A DNA stretch of 64,000 nucleotides, taken from contig NZ_LR215979.1 in assembly GCF_900683735.1 (NCBI RefSeq), forward strand, positions 1,860,001 to 1,924,000, written 5' to 3'. Below the pieces are notes generated by a model, which worked only from the letters and a program-made list of their open reading frames with translations, did not search any database and was not told the DNA's origin. Origin of the DNA: Fusobacterium ulcerans ATCC 49185 (GTDB taxonomy: Bacteria; Fusobacteriota; Fusobacteriia; Fusobacteriales; Fusobacteriaceae). Made by a program: the position numbers and the translations under genes. Below, piece by piece: positions 51,291 through 61,680 of the stretch. How positions within the stretch are numbered: position 1 is the first letter of the stretch; every line of letters starts with the position of its first letter.

Positions 51291-54200
51291 CTAGAAGCTT
51301 CCTCTCCAAATTGGTCTCCACCAAATTCATTAAGATATGCATTTAAATTTTTTAATATTTCTGCATCCCTACCTATTCCATTACTGTTGGCAAGAATATT
51401 ATCCAATCCTTTATCTAGTGCATCAAACTGCTCTCCTATTGTGATATCAGCATATGGTCTTTTTACAATAATGAGATCTCCACCATCTGTCATTTTTGCT
51501 ACAAATAGAGGTGATGTTACTGGTGTAAGTTTTGTTCCAGTTATTACTCCTGTTGCTGTATTTACAAAATCTTTTATTTCATATGTGATTCCATTTCCTG
51601 TTGATGCAAAGTTTGGAAGAATGTTTACTTCTCCACTTACACTATGAGCATTAAACAAAGGTACTCCTGTTGTTACATCTACATACGCACCATTTATTAT
51701 CAGATTTCCGTCTGTTGTAAGTGTTCCTCCTGCAGAAACATAATTTCCATTGATTTTAATACTTCCATCTGAAGTAATTTCTACAGACCCCATTTGTGCA
51801 TTAGCTAATCCTGCTAACTGTGTTCCTGTTCCACCATTTACTACAATATGTCCTGCATTTACTGTATTTCCAATTCCTTCTATTCCTACTCCATTATTTA
51901 CTGTTATTGTTCCACCATTAAAAAATGTTGCTCCATTTCCTACAAGCATTCCAACACCTGCATTTACAGTTATATCCCCATAATTTTCTATTCTAGCACC
52001 ATTATAGGCTGCCATCCCTACTGTTATCGCTCCACAGTCTGCAAGTGTTCCTCCAAGATTAATATTGGCTCCTGCTGCATTGACAGCTACTGCTCCATCT
52101 CTTACAAGGATTCCTACTCCTCCATTATCTATATTTATTGTTCCAGTATTTGTAAACTTAGTTTCAATTCCTGTTCCATATACTCCTACTGAATGATCAT
52201 GATTTACTGTTATTGTTCCTGAACTTGTTGCCACAGTTCCTTCTCCAATATATATACCTACTGAATTTTCATGTTTTGTTGCATCATCATGGTTTCCATT
52301 TACATTTGTTTCTCCTACAGTTATATTTCCTGTATTTGTTACTATATTTTTTCCATTTGAGTAGATTCCTACTGCTGCCATTCCCAAATCCATATTAACA
52401 TTGTTATTAATTGTAGCAGAATTAGAAGTCACAGTTGATGAAATTATATTTCCACCTGCATCTTTAGTAATTATAACTTGCTGCACATAAATTCCATATC
52501 CACTGTTTCCTACAGTCCAGTCATTTCCTGCTGTAGTTGTTATAGTTCCTGTTCCATTCAGTTTATATATTCCTACTGACCCTGTATCTCCTTCCCCAGT
52601 TCCTTTGTCTGCAATAATCATATTTCCATTATGTGTTACATTACCATTTCCTTCACTTACAATACCTATACTTGTATTTGTACCAACTGCCATATCTCCT
52701 GTTACTAATGCATTCATTCCTTCTTTAGCATATACTCCTATAGAATTGTTATTTCCAAGAGTTATTCCTGTTGACATTGTTAAAGCAATATCTCCACTTC
52801 CTGAACCATAGATACCTACTCCATTATCTCCTACATTCATAGTTGTTCCACTTTGGCTAATATTTCCAGTCATATTTTTTCCATAGATTCCTATGCTGCT
52901 GTTTCCTACTGAAAGATTCCCTGTAGTTCCTGTATATGTTCCTCTATCTAAAAATACTCCAATTGATGAGTATTTCATTGGATCATCTGCATTTAATGAA
53001 CTTGGTGCATCTACTGATATATTTCCTGTAACTTTTATTGTACTATTTTCTCCATATATACCAATATTGTTGTCTCCTCCAGCTACAGATATTCCACCTA
53101 TAGTAAGATTAGAACTTCCTTTCGCCATTATTCCTACTTGATTAGCTGTTCCAGCTCCTCCAAGAGAAATTGTACTAGATATATTTCCTGTTGAATTATT
53201 TAATACTGCACCTATTGTATAGTTTCCTATTTGTGTAATTGTTGGCATTATTCCTATTGATGCTACACTATCATAATAAACCCCTATAGAGTATTTAGCT
53301 GGATCAAAAGCTGTTTCAGCAATTCCATTTTGAACTGTAATTGATGTTGTTATAAATGATGGAGCTGTGTTTTGTACATATACTCCTATTCCACCACCTT
53401 TAGCTATTATAGTTGAAGTTCCATTCGCAGTTACACTTCCTCCTTCTGCTACTATTCCTATTTGATTATCAGCTGTGATATCTCCTGTAAAATTCAATAC
53501 AGTTCCTTTGGAATACATATATATTCCATTTGTACCTACTGTTATATTTCCAGTATCAGTAACTGTAACTGTTCCAGTTCCTTCAGCATACACTCCTATT
53601 CCTTTATCCCCAGCTGTAATTGCTGTTGTTCCTGCTAAAATTATATTAGAATCTTTTGCTACTACTCCTATTGCACTCTTACCTGCACCTGAATCTCCTA
53701 CTGTAATACTTCCATCTATTGTAGAAGAAGTTGTTCCTGTTGCCATTACTCCTACACTTTCATTTCCTAAAGCAATAGTTCCTGCATTTATGTTTGAAGT
53801 GACTCCATCAAGAACTAATCCTGTATTTCCTGCAGTAGTTGAAGTTATATTATTCACTGAAAGATCATGTATGCTCCCTTTCAGATATACTCCTATTCCT
53901 TCTGTTCCTGTTATAGTCATCTCATTATTTTGTATTGATGTAGATACTGCATTATAGTTTGAATATATTCCTATTCCCTTATCTCCTACATTAATATTTT
54001 TTGTACTCACTATATCAGCTACATCTGTATATATTCCTATAGAAGGCGTAAAAGGATCTATACTTGATTTTCCACTTACATTAATAATCCCATCATTTAT
54101 TATTGTAACTGCTGCTAATGGATTACTTGTTCCTTTCACTGCTGCAAGCCCTATTCCTCCACTATGAACTGTTAGTGTCCCTCCATTATTTTTTATACTT

Positions 54201-57200
54201 TTTGCCACTATAGTTTTATTGTCATATGTTCCCAGAAGCCCTGTTGATTTTTCTCCTACATCTAAATTACCAGCTGAAGTTAAGTCTCCATTTGAAGTTG
54301 CTATAAGTGTTCCTAATCCTTCTACAACAAAATTACTTCCAAGATTAAGAGTTCCACCACTGTTAAATACTCCTATTCCTCCATTTAAAAAATTAAATGT
54401 AAGTTTCTCTGCAGTTGTTCCTAGATTGGCTGTACCTCCATCTAAATATATTCCCGTTCCTCCATTTATATCAAGAACTGTTGTTTTTGTTGTAAGAATA
54501 TTTCCTTTATTTACATATATTCCTACTCCATTATTTCCAATGGTTATCTTTCCATTATGTGTAAGAGTCTTTATTCCAGAATTAGGTTTTGTACTATCTT
54601 CTAAATATACTCCTACTCCATTTTTTGCATTTATATTTACTTTATCCAGTGTATATGCTCCAGCAGCATTTAAAAGAATTCCTACTGATGTTTTGCCATC
54701 ATTTGCTCCACTGGTAGTTTCTTCTTTATTATTTCCTGTTTCTATATTTACATTCTCAAATGTAACTGTATCATCAAGAAGGTATACTCCTACAGAACCT
54801 ACTCCTGTTGTTACATCTTTTGATATCACTGAATGTCCCTTGGCAGCAACTCCTACTGCTCCTTCTCCTTCTACATTTACTGCAAAATCTATTTTGGCAT
54901 TATTTCCATATACACCAACTCCATCTGGCTTTATATCTAATGTTCCAGTTTTTATTTGTCCTGCAGCTGTTCCATTTAGAGATATCCCTACTCCTCCTGA
55001 TGTAATAGTTCCACCAGTTCCATCAAAACTGTTAGTAGCACCATCTACATATACTCCTGTTCCTGTAGTTGTAGTTATTTTTCCTGTATTTTTACCCGAA
55101 CTTGTTCCTGTTCCTGCTATATACATTCCTAGATTAGCTCCTGCTATTATCTCTTTTTCAGATATATTTTCTATTATTGCTATTTTTCCTGTACCAGCTT
55201 TAGCAACCATTCCTACAACTGTTTTATCTTGGGCACTAGCTGTTCCACTCATTGTAATAGTTCCTGAGTTGGTTCCCTTACCTTCTTCTACATATATCCC
55301 TATACTGTCATTATCAGCCATTGTGATATTTCCAGTTGAAGTTAGTTTTGAATCTCCTCCTACATATGAACCAATATTTTCAGTTTTTCCTGCTGTTGAT
55401 GTTATATCAGCACTATTAGTAAGAGTTATCCCCTCTCCTGCATATATTCCTATACTTTTACTTCCTATGAGAGAAATAGCTGAACTATTTGTTGCATTTC
55501 CAACACTATAATATAATCCTATATTATTAACATCAGTTACTGTATTATTTACAGTTATTGTTCCTCCAGCTGTAGAAGCACCATTTGTAAGATACATTCC
55601 TATTCCCTTACCAGTATCTGTATTTAAAGTAAGACCTCCTGTTCCTATAGTTACAGCCCCTCCACTTCCATATACACCAACTGCTCCTACAGAATTTGTT
55701 CCTCTAGCTGTTACAATTCCAGATACAGTTGATTCTCCAGCTATATATACTCCTGTTGTTTTATCTCCAGTTGCTGTTATATTTATATCTTCTAAAGTGT
55801 TATTTCCATTAGAATATATTCCTATTGCTTCATTTATGACACTTAATTGCCCCTCTGTATATTTATCCCCTGTAAATGTACTTCCAGTACCATCTGCAGT
55901 CCTTTCAAGATATATTCCTACTGTTTTATTTCCTGAAGCGTCTGTAGAATTAACTCCATCTACTTCTACCTTTTTACCTATTCCTATTTTTACATCAGAA
56001 TTTTTTCCATATACATAGATATTTTTATTTATATTATCACTTGTAAATTTTACATTATCTGTAAATTTTACTTCTGCGCCTTCAGCATAAACTCCTACAC
56101 TTGAATTTCCATCAAATGTTATGCCATTTCCAGCAATTTCAGCTATTGCTCCTGATTTTACATAAATTCCTGTAGAACTATTTGCTTTTAAATTAATTTT
56201 TCCAGTATTTATTGCCTTAGCACTAGCTCCTTCTGCATACATTCCTATTTGAGAAAAATCATTAACATCAATTATTCCTGCTGTTGCATCATTAATAATA
56301 TTAGCAGTTGTAGTGTACATACCTACAGCACCATTTTTACCAGATGTAAGCTCAATAGTTCCTGTATTTTTTGCTTTATTATTTACAGTTCCATCTATAA
56401 AAATACCTACTCCATTTCCACCCACTTTTAAATTACCAGAAGATGTAATATTCATATTTTTTACATATATTGCTGTCCCCTTTTTAAATTCAGATGCATC
56501 TATATCCAAATTTATAGTTTTATCATCAATTCCAGTATCTGATCCATTGTAAAAAATACCTGTTTTAGCTGTATCTTCATTATTTTCCAAAGTAACTGCT
56601 ACTGCTGTAATAGTTGATGTTCCATCAACCATTACTCCTATTCCACCAGAACCAAGATTTAATGTTCCAAGTGCTGTTATTTCACTATTATTTGTTGCAT
56701 ATATTGCTACTCCACCACTTCCAACTGTAATATTACCAGTATTTGAAATTATAGATTTATTCCCATAAATTCCAACTGCAGCAGAAACTCCTGAATTTCC
56801 AACTGTTATACTTCCTGTATTTTCAACAAAAGCTCTATCTTTTCCTACAGAAGCTACATTATTTTCAGCATAAATACCCACTCCTGAAGTTCCTTTTACA
56901 ATTATATCTCCCTTGTTAGAAATCTCTAAAACTTTAGTAGTTGTATCCCCACCATCTGTTCCATATGATTCAGGAGTATCTGGACTCCCATCAGGTTTTA
57001 TTTTTGTTGCTAATCCAACTATTCCTACTCCATTTGCAGTTTCAGCAGTTCCAATATTAATAGTTCCCGTAGCTGTATTTTCTATTTTACTTCCATTTAC
57101 TCCTACAGCTCCACTTCCACCATCAGTTTCTATAAGACCATTATTTTGTATATGTCCATAACTTACATATATCCCTGCTTGATTTCCTCCACTTATTTTT

Positions 57201-60200
57201 ATTTCACCATTATTTATATATCCAGAATCACTATTTTTTCCACTAGTATTAGCAGTCACATTTGACCCAAGCACTAATCCATTACCATTGATAGAAGTTA
57301 TTTCAATACCAGAATTAATAGTTATTTGTTCTCTTTCCATTCCAATATCATTAAAGGCATCTTCTCCTTTTGTATCTCCTTCAGACTTAGCATCTAAATC
57401 TATATTTTGAGCTATTACCATTGTTCCACCTTCAAGATAACTATTATACCAGTGCCCATTTTCTTGAATAGCTGCAACTTTAGGAATAGTTGCTAAATGT
57501 CCTAGATATCCTGTTTCTCCATTCCATGTTATATTTTGATTTTTAAATACACCTAGATTAATTCCATTATTTTGCAGACTTATTGTAACATTACCCATAC
57601 CATTATATTTTGCTGAAGTTCCTGCTTCACTTGCATAGTCATCTCTCTCTCCAGAAAACACTGCTCCATTATACATTGTTATTGTAGTTGCCCCTGTAAA
57701 GTTTATCTTTGAAGTATCATCTGCAAAGAAAGGAAGTTTTTGATAGTGATCTCCTGCTTTAATATCCTTATGTTCAATAGTTCCCCCACCAAATTCTACA
57801 TATCCACCTTTAAGACTTGCAAGCCCGCCACTGACTCCTGTTTTTATCTTATTTCCTGTTCCTCTTAAATAAACTTTAGCATTTGCTCCATTTGCAAAAG
57901 CTCCCAATCCATTTATTTCTGCATTTCCTGTTACTGTAATAGTTCCATTTGCAATAGCATATCCTCCGATATTATTATACTTTTTATTTTCAGTAGTTAC
58001 TCCACTATCTATAGCTTTTATATCTGCATTGATTTTTACAGTTCCATTATCTGCATAACCTATTATAGAGCCATATCCATATCCCTCAGCAGCTTTTTTT
58101 ACAGTGATTAATCCTCCATCTTTTGCGAAAAATGCTATTCCTTCTTTACTCATCATATTGAGGTTTTTATCCACTATTATTTCAGTAGGTTTTCCTTCTA
58201 AATTATTTCCAGCTAATGATGTTCCTGCAGCTGTCCATTTTCCTTCTGCAAAGGCAATAATAGTTCCCATTCCTGTATCAGCTTCTGATGTACTTGTTCC
58301 ATTTATTCCATCAGAAAAAGTGGTAGTTTTTATTCCTTGTATGTCTATAACAGTTCCATTTTTAGCAAGGAACATAAATCCATTTTTAGAATATTTTCCA
58401 AACTTTATATCAAATTTATCCATTATTAAATTATGAATAGGGTCATTTGTAAAATATGATATATTTGACAGTTGGGTAACATCTACTCCATCTCTTTGCC
58501 CTGATATAGCATAGACACCTACATTTCCATCAACAGTTGTATTTGTATATCCATCTTTTTCAAGTTGTCCTCCAGCTATTTGTGTAGCCTCTCCTGTTGA
58601 ATTCAATTGTGTTCCAATATTAAAATATAAATCAAAATATCCCTGATGAATTCCCACATCATATCCTGATATTTTTTTATTGAAAAAGATTCCAACATTT
58701 TCATCTCCATACATTTCCATGGGTTTTGAAGGGTCTAGCTTAACATAAGGAATATAAGCTTCCACTGATCCTTCTCCTAATGAGCCTGCTCCTGGTTTTG
58801 TTATATACTTTGATTTATCAGGAACCCATGTAAGAAATGAAACTCCTATATTAGATGCTCCATTAAATATAATCTTTCCTGTATTTTCTATTTTTAATCC
58901 ACCAGCAAAATTTCTTACTGCATAAACACTATTTGTCTTAGTATCAATAGTAATATTTGCATTTCCTGCAAATTTTGTAGCAAATTGTTCTCCTCCAAAA
59001 TTTTTATTTTCTTGAGCTGGGCCACTTCCTTTCAGATGAAAAACTGTATTTTCATCTCTTAGCACATTTATTGTTACATTTTTCATTGTAGTCTGACCAC
59101 CTCTAAAAGCTTCAGCATTTATAAAGGCAGCTTTACCATATAGGTTGGCAGTTACATTTTCCAAATGAACATCCGCCACTAGATGAAATGCTTCTGTTCC
59201 TGTAGCTGGAGCTCCATCTGATATCCCATTAACATTTCCTGCTACATAGAAAGTCCCGCCAGTTATTCTATTTCCAGATAACCCAGTCCATCTTCCATTA
59301 TATGAATTAATTATACTTAAGTGCCTTTTATCATAATTTCTAGCACCATCAAAGCCAGAAGCAGTCTGTCCTCTATATGAATCTTGTGCAGCCCCTGTAT
59401 ATCCTGCTGTATTAGTTATTACTCCCTCAGTTGTAACTCCAGACCAAAATGTTCCCCCTGTAACATTAATATTATCTCCTAATGAAAGGTCACTAGAACT
59501 TGAGGGATTAGTATTAGCTACTGGATTAGTACCACTCATCCATGCCCATGCAAAATCTGAAAATGGACTTGCATCTGGTTCTACTATATTTAAAACTCTA
59601 TCTGGTTCTTCAGGAGCTGGAGAAGTTATTGACTCAGGTGTCTTTACATTTAGTGATACACTTATCTTCACAGGAGTTATATTAACTTCTGGTGGAACTA
59701 AAACTGGAGTCTTTATATCTGGTGTTGTTATTGTTATTTGATTGTTTTGTGTTATAGTTATAGGAACTTCTATTACTCCAGGTGTTGAAGGAATATTTAC
59801 TCCTGGTACGCCAACTACTGGCAATTTTGGAGCTGTTGGAGTCAATGGTTCTGGTAAATCTCCCAAAACTACTTCTGGTGCTGATACATTTACTGATACA
59901 TTTGGATTAATTTGTGGCAATACTGGTTCTACTGGTTTGATATTTGCTCCTACTTCTATTGTTTCCCTAAATGTACTTGTATCTACAGCCACTCCATTTC
60001 CTGCCATCAGCATATCTTTTCCTATATTTCCTGTAGACTTTAATATGCTTCTTCCACTTCTTGTTCCATAATGCTTGTTTATTGCATCTATCGTTTCTGA
60101 AAACTCTTTTTCTGTTACATCTTTCATTTTTCCACTATCTAAATGCTGATAGCTGAAAAAAACTTGTGTGCTGTTGAATAAAGGCTTAGAGTAAAAATCT

Positions 60201-60463
60201 CCCTTTCTTACAAGTTCCACAAAGTTTGAATTGTATTCTTTTATTAATCTCTCATTTTCTGCTATTTTTCTCTTTATTTCTTCCCGCTCTGTTTGTATTC
60301 TGCTTAAAAGATCTCCCTTACTTTCCTGTATCTCCTCTGCTGTTATTTCTGCCCCTATTGATATTCCTCCTGTTATCATGAAAACTATCAAAAGTGATAA
60401 CGAATAACTTACTTTTCTCTTCAAAAATCTTTTTAAAGACTTTTCAATATCAATTTTTTTCAT
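50318..60463 (-). CDS. Giant type V autotransporter adhesin, 3381 residues
   Basis: Begins with the fusobacterial autotransporter module: extended signal peptide (1-38, ending GISIGA), a coiled stretch (about 40-75) and a Pro/Val-rich linker at about 175-295. The passenger (about 300-3020) is a glycine-rich beta-helix made of dozens of degenerate units of the form GVGIY, NSTGNITVG or NNGTI. A short linker (about 3020-3110) follows, then the beta-barrel to the final GVRFNYKF with C-terminal Phe. Secreted to the surface and probably an adhesin. It is upstream of the SurA-like and fadA genes with no strong terminator between. The barrel is nearly identical to that of the gene at 61681. A weak promoter-like pair lies at about 60638-60668. 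Confidence 0.93.
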   Translation of the reverse strand: MKKIDIEKSLKRFLKRKVSYSLSLLIVFMITGGISIGAEITAEEIQESKGDLLSRIQTEREEIKRKIAENERLIKEYNSNFVELVRKGDFYSKPLFNSTQVFFSYQHLDSGKMKDVTEKEFSETIDAINKHYGTRSGRSILKSTGNIGKDMLMAGNGVAVDTSTFRETIEVGANIKPVEPVLPQINPNVSVNVSAPEVVLGDLPEPLTPTAPKLPVVGVPGVNIPSTPGVIEVPITITQNNQITITTPDIKTPVLVPPEVNITPVKISVSLNVKTPESITSPAPEEPDRVLNIVEPDASPFSDFAWAWMSGTNPVANTNPSSSSDLSLGDNINVTGGTFWSGVTTEGVITNTAGYTGAAQDSYRGQTASGFDGARNYDKRHLSIINSYNGRWTGLSGNRITGGTFYVAGNVNGISDGAPATGTEAFHLVADVHLENVTANLYGKAAFINAEAFRGGQTTMKNVTINVLRDENTVFHLKGSGPAQENKNFGGEQFATKFAGNANITIDTKTNSVYAVRNFAGGLKIENTGKIIFNGASNIGVSFLTWVPDKSKYITKPGAGSLGEGSVEAYIPYVKLDPSKPMEMYGDENVGIFFNKKISGYDVGIHQGYFDLYFNIGTQLNSTGEATQIAGGQLEKDGYTNTTVDGNVGVYAISGQRDGVDVTQLSNISYFTNDPIHNLIMDKFDIKFGKYSKNGFMFLAKNGTVIDIQGIKTTTFSDGINGTSTSEADTGMGTIIAFAEGKWTAAGTSLAGNNLEGKPTEIIVDKNLNMMSKEGIAFFAKDGGLITVKKAAEGYGYGSIIGYADNGTVKINADIKAIDSGVTTENKKYNNIGGYAIANGTITVTGNAEINGLGAFANGANAKVYLRGTGNKIKTGVSGGLASLKGGYVEFGGGTIEHKDIKAGDHYQKLPFFADDTSKINFTGATTITMYNGAVFSGERDDYASEAGTSAKYNGMGNVTISLQNNGINLGVFKNQNITWNGETGYLGHLATIPKVAAIQENGHWYNSYLEGGTMVIAQNIDLDAKSEGDTKGEDAFNDIGMEREQITINSGIEITSINGNGLVLGSNVTANTSGKNSDSGYINNGEIKISGGNQAGIYVSYGHIQNNGLIETDGGSGAVGVNGSKIENTATGTINIGTAETANGVGIVGLATKIKPDGSPDTPESYGTDGGDTTTKVLEISNKGDIIVKGTSGVGIYAENNVASVGKDRAFVENTGSITVGNSGVSAAVGIYGNKSIISNTGNITVGSGGVAIYATNNSEITALGTLNLGSGGIGVMVDGTSTITAVAVTLENNEDTAKTGIFYNGSDTGIDDKTINLDIDASEFKKGTAIYVKNMNITSSGNLKVGGNGVGIFIDGTVNNKAKNTGTIELTSGKNGAVGMYTTTANIINDATAGIIDVNDFSQIGMYAEGASAKAINTGKINLKANSSTGIYVKSGAIAEIAGNGITFDGNSSVGVYAEGAEVKFTDNVKFTSDNINKNIYVYGKNSDVKIGIGKKVEVDGVNSTDASGNKTVGIYLERTADGTGSTFTGDKYTEGQLSVINEAIGIYSNGNNTLEDINITATGDKTTGVYIAGESTVSGIVTARGTNSVGAVGVYGSGGAVTIGTGGLTLNTDTGKGIGMYLTNGASTAGGTITVNNTVTDVNNIGLYYSVGNATNSSAISLIGSKSIGIYAGEGITLTNSADITSTAGKTENIGSYVGGDSKLTSTGNITMADNDSIGIYVEEGKGTNSGTITMSGTASAQDKTVVGMVAKAGTGKIAIIENISEKEIIAGANLGMYIAGTGTSSGKNTGKITTTTGTGVYVDGATNSFDGTGGTITSGGVGISLNGTAAGQIKTGTLDIKPDGVGVYGNNAKIDFAVNVEGEGAVGVAAKGHSVISKDVTTGVGSVGVYLLDDTVTFENVNIETGNNKEETTSGANDGKTSVGILLNAAGAYTLDKVNINAKNGVGVYLEDSTKPNSGIKTLTHNGKITIGNNGVGIYVNKGNILTTKTTVLDINGGTGIYLDGGTANLGTTAEKLTFNFLNGGIGVFNSGGTLNLGSNFVVEGLGTLIATSNGDLTSAGNLDVGEKSTGLLGTYDNKTIVAKSIKNNGGTLTVHSGGIGLAAVKGTSNPLAAVTIINDGIINVSGKSSIDPFTPSIGIYTDVADIVSTKNINVGDKGIGIYSNYNAVSTSIQNNEMTITGTEGIGVYLKGSIHDLSVNNITSTTAGNTGLVLDGVTSNINAGTIALGNESVGVMATGTTSSTIDGSITVGDSGAGKSAIGVVAKDSNIILAGTTAITAGDKGIGVYAEGTGTVTVTDTGNITVGTNGIYMYSKGTVLNFTGDITADNQIGIVAEGGSVTANGTSTIIAKGGGIGVYVQNTAPSFITTSITVQNGIAETAFDPAKYSIGVYYDSVASIGIMPTITQIGNYTIGAVLNNSTGNISSTISLGGAGTANQVGIMAKGSSNLTIGGISVAGGDNNIGIYGENSTIKVTGNISVDAPSSLNADDPMKYSSIGVFLDRGTYTGTTGNLSVGNSSIGIYGKNMTGNISQSGTTMNVGDNGVGIYGSGSGDIALTMSTGITLGNNNSIGVYAKEGMNALVTGDMAVGTNTSIGIVSEGNGNVTHNGNMIIADKGTGEGDTGSVGIYKLNGTGTITTTAGNDWTVGNSGYGIYVQQVIITKDAGGNIISSTVTSNSATINNNVNMDLGMAAVGIYSNGKNIVTNTGNITVGETNVNGNHDDATKHENSVGIYIGEGTVATSSGTITVNHDHSVGVYGTGIETKFTNTGTINIDNGGVGILVRDGAVAVNAAGANINLGGTLADCGAITVGMAAYNGARIENYGDITVNAGVGMLVGNGATFFNGGTITVNNGVGIEGIGNTVNAGHIVVNGGTGTQLAGLANAQMGSVEITSDGSIKINGNYVSAGGTLTTDGNLIINGAYVDVTTGVPLFNAHSVSGEVNILPNFASTGNGITYEIKDFVNTATGVITGTKLTPVTSPLFVAKMTDGGDLIIVKRPYADITIGEQFDALDKGLDNILANSNGIGRDAEILKNLNAYLNEFGGDQFGEEASRKLAEARGDIYSTIQGRMQDINRAFDNSFYELESSYNLTKDSSKYSVIYTDGDYKDPTLGIEDYDYKIMGLLYMKEKEGTEYGSKYGYTLGFTGSKFEFENDSKEDVYSLRAGVHRVKNLSEEHKVSWLSRIELGYNRHIAERKLNLHETFENKGEYNTYSVALDNRITKVIYTDLSRELDIYADLDLEYGKVDGFTESAGSNGGLEVQIKDNDYLSAQLGAGVKASQRIYAGNDVSVKVTADVKYAYELGDNYDGNKARLKNGGEGYYSLITPDEREGKLIGKVGLTVEKANYMGVTFEVEAADEGNREDSSVKYGVRFNYKF

Positions 60464-61151
60464 ATATCTTTTCCCCCTCGGACTTTTACTACTACTAGAT
60501 TTAAACTTGTAATATATTTCATCAAATTTCTGATTTAGAAATATTTCATTATCATTTAACTATATTTCTAAAGTTCTTCAAATTTACAATTCTCTGTCTA
60601 TTTCAAAACTGGTTTTACTCCTGTTATTTTTATTGCAATTATATTTTCATTTTAAATACTTTTTCCAATAAATTTATTTATATATTCTCAACTATTTCTA
60701 CTCTTGATTAAATATAGCTTTCATAAAAAGTTAAGAAATAAAGAGTAAATAATATTTCTATTAAGTTTTAGTTTTGATAAAATATAATATAAATTAAAAT
60801 CATTGTCATATTATGTCATTATTTCACATAATCAATAATATATAGGAAAATAAAATTGATAAATAAAGATAGAGATTGATTTGGAGGGGAAGTTTATATA
60901 ATTAAACTGGTTTTTGAATAGTATAGAGAGATAAAAAATTTAAAATAGCTTTACTTTGCTATATATTCTTTATTTTAAGAATTTTTTCTCTATCTTCAAA
61001 TATATCAATTTTTTATTTTTTTAAATATTTATCTTAAGTTATATATTTTTTATAATTATGGAAAATACATAAACAATTTATATTATATTTTTATTCTTTT
61101 ATATATTTTTTATCTTTTAAATCCAGCATTTTATGCTCAATTTTCATTTAT
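60464..61151 (-). other. 688-bp intergenic region upstream of the giant autotransporter
   Basis: Very A+T-rich with no supported gene. A weak promoter-like pair (TTGGAA - 19 bp - TATAAT on the minus strand, 60638-60668) would give a leader of about 170 nt. A small hairpin, ATTTCT-gattt-AGAAAT, lies at 60526-60542. No terminator stem is clear for the gene ending at 61152. Confidence 0.4.
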
Positions 61152-61606
61152 TTAACTATTACTCTCTTCTTTTGTTATTTCATCATTCTCTACCAATGTA
61201 TATGGTATGTTTTCCAATACTTCTTTTAATTGTTCGTTATTTAACTTTAGTCTTTTTAAAATAACTTTTGAATTTTCTATATAGATGCTTATAAGTCCAG
61301 TGCTGTTTTCTAAAACTTTTTCCAGTAGAATTACTACATTTGCTTCTTCTTTACTTTCAACTGAATTTAAATATTTTAATTCTAAATATCTTTTATTTAA
61401 TATTTCTCCTCTTAACCAGTAAATATTTCCTAAAAATTTATAATAAAATTTTATTCCTTTCTGTTTTTTTTTAATTTCCTTACTGAGATATAGTTTCTTA
61501 TAAAATTTAAAAGGCAAATAAGGAAAATGAGGAAAAATAAAACTACTGCTATCAAGTAAGTTCTGTTGCATGTCATTAAAAATTCTATAATCTTCTCTTT
61601 ATCCAT
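61152..61606 (-). CDS. Small single-TM protein interrupted by a frameshift at an A9 tract
   Basis: The frame starting at 61606 (MDKEKIIEFLMTCNRTYLIA, one TM helix at about 17-38) stops after 51 residues at 61451. The second frame, running to 61152, continues KGIKFYYKFLGNIYWLRGEI and ends EITKEESNS but contains no usable start of its own: its only Met, at 61571, has no ribosome site. A run of nine A residues at 61464-61472 lies exactly at the switch. Ten A residues would join both parts into one protein of about 150 residues. The case may be phase variation, slippage, decay or a read error. Family not recognised. It lies between the two autotransporter genes. Confidence 0.6.
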
Positions 61607-61638
61607 AGTATTTATTTCCCTTTTTTTTGTTATTTTTA

Positions 61639-61670
61639 AGTATGAGACCATTTTTCAATGATCTCATACT
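61639..61670 (-). other. Hairpin between the second autotransporter and the TM gene
   Basis: AGTATGAGA and TCTCATACT form a 9-bp stem, with CATT/AATG pairing further inside. The minus strand lacks a T-run after it, so it is more likely an mRNA end or processing structure than a strict terminator. Confidence 0.5.
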
Positions 61671-61680
61671 ATTTTAATTA

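Noticed and set aside
51387-57161. Many plus-strand open frames opposite the giant autotransporter, some over 400 codons
   Set aside because: They are antisense shadows of the repetitive passenger: proline/serine-rich, without ribosome sites, and they follow the repeat period of the sense gene.
61152-61571. Independent 139-residue gene starting at 61571
   Set aside because: Its first 40 residues overlap the TM gene in another frame, and its only Met has no ribosome site. A frameshifted single gene explains the data better.
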